Assembly (NCBI GenBank): GCA_026545225.1
Contig: CM048846.1
Location: 39,567,501 to 39,631,500 of the forward strand
Length of the DNA: 64,000 nt
Direction of reading: 5' to 3'
Source of the DNA: Cornus controversa
Taxonomy: Eukaryota > Streptophyta > Magnoliopsida > Cornales > Cornaceae
Shown here: positions 23,351 through 33,200 of the stretch, one piece after another
Position numbering within the stretch: position 1 is the first letter of the stretch
Layout of the letters: the number at the start of each line of letters is the position of its first letter
Program-made: the position numbers and the translations under genes
The notes under the pieces: generated by a model
Seen by the model: only the letters and a program-made list of their open reading frames with translations
Told to the model about the DNA's origin: nothing
Database searches by the model: none

Positions 23351-24229
23351 TTAAGTTTAAAATTAATATAATTAAAATTCAATTCCAATTCTTTTTTTTT
23401 TGTAGATTTTACTACAATAAATTTTCATATACAAATATTAAAAATTAATAGAATATTATAATTTATTTTTATTGAAATAATTTGAATAATATTTTATTAT
23501 TTTGAAAAAAAGACCAATTATTTTGATAATTTAATTCCAAAAATCATTTGTAGATTTTACGACAATAATTTTTCATATACAAAATAATTTTTTATGTGTA
23601 CTTTTGTTTTTGGTCATGTCAAAAGAGAATTTATTCAGATATAACATTCTTTTTGGGTATTTTTTTTTTGGGTCCTATAGAGATAATTGTTTTCTTGGTC
23701 CTTTTTTTCGATTCCTGTCAAAAGATTCAATTTATTCAATAAAGATAATAAAATTTTTGGTACTTTTCTTTTTTGGTCCTATCAAAAGAGATAATTTTTT
23801 CAACATAGATAACTTTTTTTTGGGGTCCTGTCTAAATAGAAAGAGATAACTATTTTTTGGAGACATGGAGGGGATATCAGAAAAGGTAGTTGTGTAATTT
23901 GAAAGACAATAATTATTTAGTTGTGAAGTTAAGGTTAGAAATCTTATTTAATTTAAGATGAGAGTGCAAACATAGAAAATGAGAGTGCTAACATCGTCTC
24001 CCTTAAATAAATATTTATTGATTTTAGAATTTATATTGATTTAACACACTTAGGATTAGTGTGAGAATTTATAAAAGTGAAAAAAAAAAAACATAATTTT
24101 TTTTATAATATTATTTTTCTTTTCTCTTTGAAAAAGTTAAAATATTATTATATTACTTCTCTTTTGAATTGGAAAGAGTTATGGTACTTTAGTGTGGGAA
24201 GAGCTATAATATTTTTTCATTAAGTTTAT

Positions 24230-24388
24230 AATAATATTATAACTCTTTAAAAAGAAAAGAAAAGTAATAAAATAATATTGTAAATAATTTTTTTATATTT
24301 TACTGTTATAAATTTTCACTTTAATCCTAAGTATGTTAAATCTATATAAATTCTAAAATTTATAAATATGTATTTAAACTCTTTTTAT

Positions 24389-24438
<50 letters not shown>

Positions 24439-24925
24439 TCTAGAATATATTTAAAATTTTAAATTGAGTTTTAGAGAGATGAATTAACTTAGTTAAAAAT
24501 AGAATTGGAGCTGCTGAAATAGGAAAATATGTTTTCATTTATGAAGTAAATGTGTTGATTTTAAATAAATTTATTTTAAAATAATATTATAACTCTCTAA
24601 AAGAAAAGAAAAGTAATAAAATAATATTATAAATAAATTTTTTTATATTTTACTTTTATAAATTTTCACTTTAATCCTAAGTATGTTAAATGTATATAAA
24701 TTCTAAAATTTATAAATATTAATTTAAACTCTTTTTATCTCTCTCTCTCTCTCCTTATATATATATATATATTATTTCTAAAATATATTAAAATTTTTAA
24801 ATTGAATTTTAGAGAGATGAATTAATTTAGTTTAAAATAGGATTGGAGTTACTGAAATAGGAAAATATGTTGTTTATTTATGAAGTAATTGTGTTGATTT
24901 TAAATAATTTTATTTTAAAAAAAAT
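24230..24925. repeat. ~345-bp tandem duplication inside the right arm
   Basis: The segment of about 24230-24580 is repeated at about 24581-24925 with moderate divergence; both copies end in TTTATTTTAAAA. The left arm has only one counterpart, so the duplication came after the inverted repeat formed. A TA microsatellite lies at about 24396-24435. Confidence 0.75.
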
Positions 24926-25368
24926 TAAGTCGTAACATAGTCTAAGTGGTACTCAAATTGAAGCTTTCATAATTATTTTTCTAACGGAAATGATTTCATC
25001 AAAAAATTCAATTTATAGTAAAAGTTGTTGAAGTTTAAGTGAAGGAAACACAAAAATATATTTAGAGAATTATATATTGTGGTACTTTGAAGAGGAACAT
25101 TGCTTTTGGCACATGGATCAGACACTTTAAATATTTTTTTATTAAGTTTCTTTAGTTGGGTAACTTTAGTAAAACCAATTTAGCATTTAACATATGCTTT
25201 AAAATCAACACAAATGCTTTACAAATCAACAAAAACGTGGTCGTTTTGGCTACCGTAGAGGCATTTTTCTGCTGTTGACAGCAGAGGATCCAAGCTCCTA
25301 CCCATATATGTGTAATTTGTATCAGAAATGGTACGACACGTTAATCCAACTTGAACATCAACTATTAT

Positions 25369-25733
25369 GCTACGTTTAGTACGCAACAATAGAATGGAAT
25401 GAGCATTCCATTAAAGTGATAATACAATGAGAATGGGAATGGAATGGAATGGTCATTCCCATTCTATTGTTTGGTTTCAAACATGAAATGATGTAGGAAT
25501 GGAATGATGATTATATTATTTTTGGTAACTAGATTTTATTTTTTAATGGTTATTAGAAATGAAATGATCATTCCATAGGTTGAGTAGTGGAATTAATTTT
25601 CATTTTTTTTCATTCCAGAGGAATGACGCGGAATGTCATTCCAACTTTAGTTTTTCTTACCAAACAAAGGAATGGATCTAAAAAGGTAATATTGGCATTC
25701 CATTCCATTCCATTGTTGCGTACCAAATGCAAC
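25369..25733. mobile_element. MITE, 365 bp, hAT-like or related
   Basis: Terminal inverted repeats pair GCTACGTTTAGTACGCAACA with the right end reading GTTGCATTTGGTACGCAACA on the minus strand, followed by GGAATGGAATG-rich subterminal repeats on both sides. ATTAT flanks both ends (25364-25368 and 25734-25738). There is no coding capacity. Superfamily assignment is tentative; the 5-bp identity could be part of a mutated longer duplication. Confidence 0.8.
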
Positions 25734-26291
25734 ATTATTCTTTTAAAAGTGCAAAAAAAAAAAAAAATCCCGAAAGATTTTTCCATGTGCAAAAACACCA
25801 CTTAAACTAGTTTTTGAATCAAATCTATCTCTCATCTTATAAAAGTGGATAACTTGACCCCTAAAATGACATATATACCATTTACTATGACCATTATGCC
25901 CTTCTCTATAAATAAAGTTTTTTTTACAAAATAAAAAATAGTTCGATAAAATTTTCAAATAATAAATTAAGAAACATAAAATAATAAAAGGCTAATAGAA
26001 CTTTATTGAAGATTTTTAGAAAATAAAAATATAACTAACTTATATACTATTTTCTCGACTAATATAGTCAATAGTGTTTTCTAAATAAAAAATTTAAAAA
26101 AAAAAAGGAGTTTCAAAAATTTATCATTGAAAAGTTTTTTTTCTTTAATTTGCTAACTATAGTAGGAAGCAGTACTGTAATAATAATAAAAATAATTAGA
26201 AACATAAAAAAGTAAAAGGTCAATATATTTTTATTTCAGAATTTTATCAAATTATTTCTTTTAGAAAACACTATACTAATAGAAAAAAAGA
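25734..26291. other. AT-rich intergenic
   Basis: Contains an imperfect inverted pair (AATAGTGTTTTCTAAA near 26069 and TTTAGAAAACACTATA near 26260) and a repeated AGAAACATAAAA word. It may be another small fold-back element. No gene. Confidence 0.4.
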
Positions 26292-27151
26292 TGTTCTCAG
26301 TGAATAAAACTCCCGCTTGAGTAGGGTTTGAGAGAGATGTGTATACACAAATTTCGAGTATGAGAATAAGATCAAAACACGCGGCAAATACATAAAATAT
26401 ATTAATTTCAAGAAATATGGTTTACAAATTTTTGTGGATCTTTACAAAAGAAAGACAAATTCCTCTGATTCGATCTCCTTGGTAATTCGGATTTAAGGGC
26501 TTCTGGAGCTTGATCTTAAATCGAGTTGTTGAGAGTCCTCTTCAAGTGTTTGTTGTTGAAGAAAATTGGTGAGAATTTCTGATCGAGGGCTGAAGAAGCT
26601 TGATCTCGAATAGTCTTGTTGATGATTCTTTAAATTTGTTGAATCGTGGAGGAAGAACGACACGACTTTGAATGTGCTTGTTGTTCTTCTTCTTTGGGGT
26701 TTAGATGCTTATGAGTTTTGAATTTAGAGTGAAGAATCCTGAAGAGTTTCAGCTCTCTTTGAGAGTCTTATGGTTCCTCCCTTCTCCCCACCCCTGAATC
26801 TTTATTTATAGGCTCACCGGAGGGATAGATTTGTAACTTTCTTTTCTTCTGATAATTATCTTATAATTATCTTTTATGGTAACTGTGATAATTATCCAAT
26901 ATATACATAATAATTATCTTTGATGATAATTATATATATATATATATTTTATTTATTTAATTATCCATTTGACCCATTTTCAAGTGGGCTTGGACTTCTT
27001 AAACAATTTGGATCAACCCATGACTCATTTATTTGTGGTGGGTCTGGATTCTGAATTATCTGGCTCATTGGGCCTTATTCCAAAGTGGGCTAAACTGAAA
27101 ATAAGCCCAAATTATATTCTGGGTCCATCATGTAATTTTTTAATGTCTACA
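26292..27151 (-). mobile_element. LTR of a minus-strand LTR retrotransposon (3' LTR)
   Basis: On the minus strand the segment starts TGTAGACATT at 27151 and ends CTGAGAACA at 26292, so it has TG...CA ends. A purine-rich tract lies immediately upstream (27152-27166), as expected just before a 3' LTR, and a TATA box lies inside. The opposite side has no primer binding site, so the element body should lie to the right. The other LTR was not found in the window and no target duplication could be confirmed. Confidence 0.7.
26803..26810 (-). promoter_or_regulatory. TATA box in the LTR
   Basis: TATAAATA on the minus strand, about 340 bp into the LTR, is consistent with the retrotransposon promoter at the U3/R border. 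Confidence 0.5.
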
Positions 27152-27166
27152 AATTTTTCCCACTTC
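27152..27166 (-). promoter_or_regulatory. Polypurine tract
   Basis: GAAGTGGGAAAAATT on the minus strand abuts the TGTAGACATT LTR start, the position expected for the plus-strand primer of an LTR retrotransposon. Confidence 0.65.
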
Positions 27167-27269
27167 AAGTCTCGCGCTATATCGAGCTTGTCACATATCT
27201 AAAGCGGGACTTGAAGTATTTAAATTTTGCAAAAAAAAAATTTCTCTTGCGAAAATCTAATTGCAAAGA

Positions 27270-27490
27270 GGATATCTTCTTTGTCAAGCTGAATTGGAGT
27301 CTTGCAAACCTTATTGCAAATAAGACTCTTTTTTTCCTTGTCCAAGCGGAATTGAAGACTTGAGGATCCTATTGCAAATAGAATTTTTTCTTTCCTTGTC
27401 CAAACGAAATTGAAGACTTGAGAATGCTATTACAAATAGGATTTGGTTTTCCATGTTCAAACTGAATTGGAGTCTTAAAAATCCAATGGA
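27270..27490. repeat. Minisatellite 1, ~57-68-bp unit, about 4 copies
   Basis: Units share TTGTCCAAGCGGAATTGAAG-like sequence followed by ACTTG and CTATTGCAAATAG, with drift between copies. Confidence 0.75.
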
Positions 27491-27609
27491 AAATATGATT
27501 AATCCACCATTAATTATATATATGTAACATATGCTTCATACCCTTCACATCAGAGAACAATTGAGTAACACCAATTGGCCAACAAAAAGGTAAAGATTAT
27601 TGGTATTAT

Positions 27610-27835
27610 TATTATTTTTTTTTTGGGTACTACCTTCATTTTTTTTTCTTTCTCTTTTTTTTTTCTTCTTACTGCCTTCTTCTCTTTTTTTTCTTACTGT
27701 CTTTCCTTCTTTCTTTCTCTTTTTTTTTTTTGTGCCTTCTATCTTTGACTGCCGCCTTCTTCTCTCTCTCTTTTTTTCTGTTTTTTTTTCCAGTCTTTTT
27801 TTTTTCCTTTTTTTTTTCTTATGCCATTTTTGCAT
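27610..27835. repeat. Long polypyrimidine tract (T/C)
   Basis: Almost only T and C on the plus strand, with short TTCTTACTG-type interruptions. It gives Phe/Leu-rich frames on one strand and Lys/Arg-rich frames on the other; these are composition artefacts. Confidence 0.9.
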
Positions 27836-28283
27836 GACTAAATGTGTAAAAAAAAAGGAATTTCATGCTATCTGCTAGTTTCAAACTTGAGACCTCATAA
27901 AAAATTATTACAACACCACACCATCTTTTCTACACTGCTCCATGTACTGCAAACTCTTGAAACAAATTATAACATGCAATTGAACTTCGAAAGAAATACT
28001 TTTTTTCAATGATAATTTGGTGGCGAGCAAAATTTCTCTCTTTTTTTTTTTTTTAGCAGCAACTTTGTCTTCTGTGATCGTTACTAACCAATTTTTTTTT
28101 TTAAATCGGCTTCTACTTGTGAGCTCTGCTCAAGTTTGTGTTGCCTCCGGAACAACATACAGATCTATCGAACTCATTGAGGAAGGAAAATTTACATGAG
28201 TCACTCAACTGGCAAGTTTTAATTTTTTTTTTCAATTCTTACAGGTCAAATCGATTCTTTCAGAATATGGAGTTTCAGACGCC

Positions 28284-28560
28284 ATTCATTAGTCCCTTTG
28301 GGGTCCCTTAGTGTCATTCGGGTCACTTTATTGTCCCTTCGGAGTCCCTTAGTGCCCCTTGGGGTCACTTTATTGTCCCTTCGGATTCTCTTAGTGCCCT
28401 TTGGGTCCCTTTGTGCCTTTCGGGGTCACTTTATTGTCCCTTGGGGTCTCTTAGTGCCCCTCGGGGTCACTTTATTGTTCCTTCGGAGTTTTTTAGTGCC
28501 CTTTGGGGTCACTTTATCGTCCATTTAGGGTCCCTTAGTGCCCTTCGGGGTCACTTAGTT
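28284..28560. repeat. Minisatellite 2, ~42-bp unit, about 6 copies
   Basis: Repeats of GGGGTCACTTTATTGTCCCT followed by TCGGAGTCCCTTAGTGCCC, with one expanded unit near 28380-28430. Short open frames across it are repeat translations. Confidence 0.9.
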
Positions 28561-28849
28561 CCTTTGGAACACTATACTTTTTTTTGGGTTAAATTTCTCT
28601 TACATTTTTTCTTTTTGTCAGGTAAACAACCTTTGACTTCTGCCAATCATGGTTTTCTTCAAAAGTTTCAAGGCAAACACTATAATCATTTTAGAACGAG
28701 AGAATGATGTCATAAAGAAAGGGTTTACACTTGATGTAGGGACCCCACTGGTTGATCGTTTTGCTCCACGGGCCAAATTAATATAGCACGATGGGTGCTT
28801 TCAACATCTTCATAGAAAGTCAAGTCACCACAATGCAACAAACACCTTT

Positions 28850-29010
28850 TACATATTTTTGCGGTGAGCCAAGTCGTCACCACGGTGCAACAGATATCGT
28901 CAATATCTTAGCGACAGGCTAAGTCACCACGGTGCGGTAGACTTCGTTAACATCTTGGTGGTAGTCAAGTCACCACAGCGTGGTGACATCGTCAACATCT
29001 AAATTGGTGG
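28850..29010. repeat. Minisatellite 3, ~50-bp unit, about 4 diverged copies
   Basis: Units share AAGTCACCACGGTG, then a CGTCAACATCT-like segment and GGTGG. A diverged first unit starts near 28820. Confidence 0.75.
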
Positions 29011-29112
29011 CATGCCAAAAGAATTTTTTTTTGTTGGGTTGACTGAACTTGGAACAATCCTCCAAGATACCTACGTACCCTGAACAAGGATCAAATCATC
29101 ATGTAGTTCATT

Positions 29113-29300
29113 TTTTTTTTTTTTGTAAAGATAGTTTATACTCATATCAAGGAGTGCTTATTTTTTTTCTTTTCATACAGACAGTTTATGCTTGTGTCGA
29201 GGAGTGTTTTTTTTTGTAGACAGTTTATACTTGTGTTAATGAGTTTTTTTTTTAGACAGTTTATAGTTGTGTCATGGAGTGTCATCGACAGTTTAGGCTT
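29113..29300. repeat. Minisatellite 4, ~45-60-bp unit, about 5 copies
   Basis: Units share AGACAGTTTATACTTGTGT, a GAGGAGTG-like word and a T-rich run of variable length. Confidence 0.8.
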
Positions 29301-29616
29301 GTATCGGGAAGCACTTTAGCTTTGATTATTCTTCAACTCTGTAAGATTCAGAAAATAGTCCAAGCTTGTGTTCAAAAGTGTGAACCAGCTCGGCGTCAAT
29401 TTAAAATTTTCCTCTTTAGTTTGTTTGTTTATTGCACTCTTCTTGTACTTGAGAAGAAACATCTCCTTCGAACTCATCTCCCCACCCAGAAGGGAGAGGT
29501 ATTTCATTCGTCATGATCCATGTTGGAGGATTGTAACTCACCCAGTATGTTTTCATTCCGTTGCGAGATTCGATCTAGACAACATCTTTGGGCTTTGGCC
29601 CCCACACTTTTCCTTC

Positions 29617-30210
29617 TTATAGTCTTTTAATTTTCACAGCTTCTCGTTCTATTTGGAATTGAAAACAACTTTGTTCTTGTTCCTCGCTTTCTTGTTTGAG
29701 ACATTCATTTTGCTGTTTGTTAGAAACAGTTCGCGAAAGTGACTCTTGAGACATCACTCGTGTGTTTCTGGGCAATGATTCTTGCGATATCATTGCAAGA
29801 CTATTCCCATTTTGAACTTTCTTTTTTGGCCTCCTTGTGAGCACAATTTTTCGATCCTTTCTAATTGAAGTTGTTTGAGGAGATCTTGAATGAGATTTGT
29901 ATGGAGGGTTTGCCCCCTGTCTGTCCAGTCTTCTACTAAGGCTTTCTTGACTCAATATCTTATGTAACTGAGAACCTTCAGATGAAGTCACTAAAGCAAC
30001 ATGATGTGTTTCTTGATATAAGTCTTTAGAGACGATGTTTGTAACATAAGATGTATCTATTTCATCGACCGAATGAAGAAGTATTTTCTCTTCCTCTTCA
30101 GACTCAACCCACTCATCTTCAAGACAGTTGTGAGACATATTGAGAAAGGCAGAAACCTTTGCACCATGACTTGTTATGCTGAGTTCTATATCGTGGGCAA
30201 GAGTAACCAT
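29617..30210 (-). CDS. Unidentified 197-aa ORF with SQESL repeats
   Basis: An open minus-strand frame of 197 codons, the longest clean non-repeat ORF in this part of the window, from ATG 30210 to a stop at 29617. I do not recognise the family. The protein is hydrophilic: an acidic patch (ESEEEEK, about residues 37-43), four SQESL-type motifs (SQESLSR, SQESLPR, SQESLSR and related), a basic patch (RKDRKIVLTRRPKKKV, about residues 118-133), and a Gln/Glu-rich C-terminus. No membrane segment or signal peptide. The ATG lies only about 6 bp from the start of the satellite array, so any promoter would have to lie in satellite DNA or the frame has lost its true 5' part. It may be the C-terminal part of a retrotransposon reading frame, or chance. 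Confidence 0.4.
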   Translation of the reverse strand: MVTLAHDIELSITSHGAKVSAFLNMSHNCLEDEWVESEEEEKILLHSVDEIDTSYVTNIVSKDLYQETHHVALVTSSEGSQLHKILSQESLSRRLDRQGANPPYKSHSRSPQTTSIRKDRKIVLTRRPKKKVQNGNSLAMISQESLPRNTRVMSQESLSRTVSNKQQNECLKQESEEQEQSCFQFQIEREAVKIKRL

Positions 30211-33200
30211 TTTGACTGATCGTCATCTTATTTTGTTTGAGTCTTTCTGATTCGAAAAAAGGAATTCCTAGCAAAAATCATGCATGATCAACGAGCATGG
30301 CAATAACATTTTAAAACTAGGTTCGTTTGATTTACTTTGGTTCAAAAAACCCCATTTATAGAGAAATCATGCCACAATCAAAATCGTACGTTACTTTTTG
30401 CTAAATTCGACCATCTAAACATCTAAAAGAAACAACAAGCATATCGATCCGATCTTCATCCTTTTTTGGTTGAGTCATTCTGATTCAAAAAGAGCAATTC
30501 CTAGTAGAAAATGTGCATGATTACAACCACATGGTGCTTTGTGCCAGATTCGACTATTTGGACATCCAAAAGAAACGAGCATGGCAAGAATAATTTTAAA
30601 CTAGTTTGATTTAAGTTGTTTTGATTTGAAAAGCCCCATTTCTAGAGAAATCGTGCCACAATCAGACTCGTACGTTATTTTTTGCCAAATTTAATTGTCT
30701 AGACGTCCATAAGAAACAACGAGCGTGTTAATTCTGTCTTCATCATATTTTGTTTGAGTCGTTTTGATTTGAAAAGAGCAATTCCTAGCAGAAATCGTGC
30801 ATGATCAAAACCATATGGTGCTTCGTGCCAGACTCAATTGTCTGGACATCCAAAAGAAATGAATATGACAAAAACAATTTAAAACTAGTTTCGTTTGAGT
30901 TGTTTTGATTAAAAAAGACCCATTTTTTGAGAAATCGTGCCACAATTAGAATCGTACGTTAATTTTTGCCAAATTAGACTTTCTAGACGTCCAAATGAAA
31001 CAAAGAGCTTGTCGATCCGATCTTTGTCCTTTCTTTTTGGGTCATTCTGATTCAAAAAGAGGAATTTCTAGCAAAAATTGTGCATGAACACAACTGTATG
31101 ATACTTTGTGCAAGATTCAACCGTCTGGACATCCAAAAGAAACGAGTATGACAATAACGATTTTAAACTAGTTTCGTTTGAGTTATTTTGATTCGAAAAG
31201 TCCTATTTCTAAGAAATCATGCCACAATCTGAATCTTACGTTATTTTTTGCCAGATTTGACCGTCTAGACGTCTAAAAGAAACAACAAGCTTATCGATCC
31301 AATCTTCATCCTCTTTTATTTTAGTAGTTCTGATTCGAAGAGAGTAATTATTAGTAGAAATCATGCATAATTGCAACCATATGGCGCTTTGTGCCAAATT
31401 CGATTGTCTGGACATCCAAAAGAAATGAGCATGCCAAAAATGATTTTAAACTAGTTTTGTTTAAGTTGTTTTGATTTGAAAAATCCCATTTCTGTAGAAA
31501 TCGTGCCATAATCAGAATTGTACATTATTTTTTTGCCAAATTTGGCCGTCTATACATCTAAAAGAAACAATGAGCATGCCAATCTAATCATCATCCTGTT
31601 TTGTTTGAGTCTTTCTAATTCGAAAAGAGGAATTCCTAACAGAAATCATGCATGATCAACGAGCATGATGATAACATTTTTAAACTAGTTTCGTTTGAGT
31701 TTTCTTGATTCAAAAAGTCACATTCTGAGAGAAATTGTGCTACAATCAGAATTGAACGTTGCATTTTACCAAATTTGAACGTCTAGTCGTCTAAAATAAA
31801 CAATGTGCACGTCGATCCAATCTTCATCTTGCTTTGTTTGAGTCGTTATGTTTTGAAAAGATCAATTCCTAGCTAAAATTGTGCATGATCACAACCATAT
31901 GGCGCTTCGTACCAGATTCGACCGTCTGGACTTCTAACATAAATAACGAGCATGTCAACAATGATTTTAAACTAGTTTCCTTAGAGTTGTTTTGATTAAA
32001 AAGTCTCATTCTTAGATAAATCATGCCACAGTCCGAATGATACATTACTTTTTGCCAAATTCGACCGTCTAGACGTCTAAAAGAAACAACAAGCATATCG
32101 ATCCGATCTTTATCCTTTTTTGTTTGAGTCATTCTAATTTGAAAAGAGCAATTCCTAGTAGAAATCATGCATGATCACAATCGCATGGAGCTTCGTGCCA
32201 GATTCCATTGTTTGGACATCCAAAAGCAACAAGCATGGCAAAAATGATTTTAAACTAATTTTGTTTGAGTTATTTTGATTCGAAAAGTCTTATTTCTAGA
32301 GAAATTGTGCCATAATCAGAATCATACGTTACTTTTTGCCAAATTTGATCGTCTAGACGTCTATAAGAAACAATGAGCATTTCGATTCGATCTTCATCCT
32401 GTTTTGTTTGAGTCATTATGATTCAAAAAGAGCAATTCCTAGCAAAAATCGTGCATGATTATAACTGTATCGTGCTTTGTGTCAGATTCGCCGTATGAAC
32501 ATCCAAAAGAAATGAGTTTGGAAAAAATGATTTTAAACTAATTTCGTTTGATTTGTTTGATTCAAAAAGTCCCATTTCTCGAGAAATCATGCCATAATCA
32601 GAATCGTACGTTAGTTTTTGCCAAATTAGACCTTCTAGATGTCCAAATGAAACAATGAGTTTATCGATCTGATCTTCATCCTATTTTGTTTGAGTTGTTC
32701 TGATTCAAAAAGAAGAATTCCTTGCAGAAATCGTGCATGATCACAACTATATGATGCTTTGTGTAGGATTTGACCGTCTGGACATCCAAAAGAAACAAGC
32801 ATGACAACAACGATTTTAAACTTGTTTCGTTTGAGTTGTTTTGATTCAAAAAGTCCTATTTTTAGAGAAATCATGCCACAATTAGAATTGGACATTGTTT
32901 TTTTTTTGTCAAATTTGATCATCCTAACGTCTAAAAGAAACAACGAGCATGCCAATCTGATCGTTATCCTATTTTGGTTGAGTCTTTCTGATTCGAAAAG
33001 AGGAATTCCTAGCAAAAATTGTGCATTATCAACGGGAATGACGACAACATTTTTAAACTAGTTTTGTTTGAGTTGTTTTGATTCGAAAAGTCGCATTTTG
33101 AGGAAAATCGTGCCACAATCAGAATTTAACGTTGCAGTTGGCCAAATTCGACCATCTAGTCGTCTAAAAGAAACAACGTGCATGTTGATCTGATCTTTAT

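Larger units (their letters stand above)
21797..25085. repeat. 3.3-kb inverted repeat (fold-back structure)
   Basis: The left arm (about 21797-22990) is matched in reverse complement by the right arm (about 23590-25085). Outer edges pair CCGCAATATATAATTCTTTA with sequence near 25050-25083. Inner blocks pair GTTAGCACTCTCATTTTCTA (from about 22517) with its complement near 23975-23995, and the AGACAGGA/TCCTGTCT blocks near 22744 and 23827. The loop (about 22990-23590) holds the SINE-like insert. The inner TIRs (about 22506 and 24005) may be a separate element nested in the AT-rich outer arms. No transposase is visible. Confidence 0.82.

Noticed and set aside
27545..27878. 92-96-codon frames rich in Lys/Arg (minus) or Phe/Leu (plus)
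   Set aside because: Pure composition artefact of the T/C tract.
31869..33015. Minus-strand open frames of 99-126 codons in the satellite (MLVVSFRRLDGRIW-like)
   Set aside because: They repeat with every satellite unit, are broken by stops and frame changes at each 283-bp step, and have no upstream gene features.
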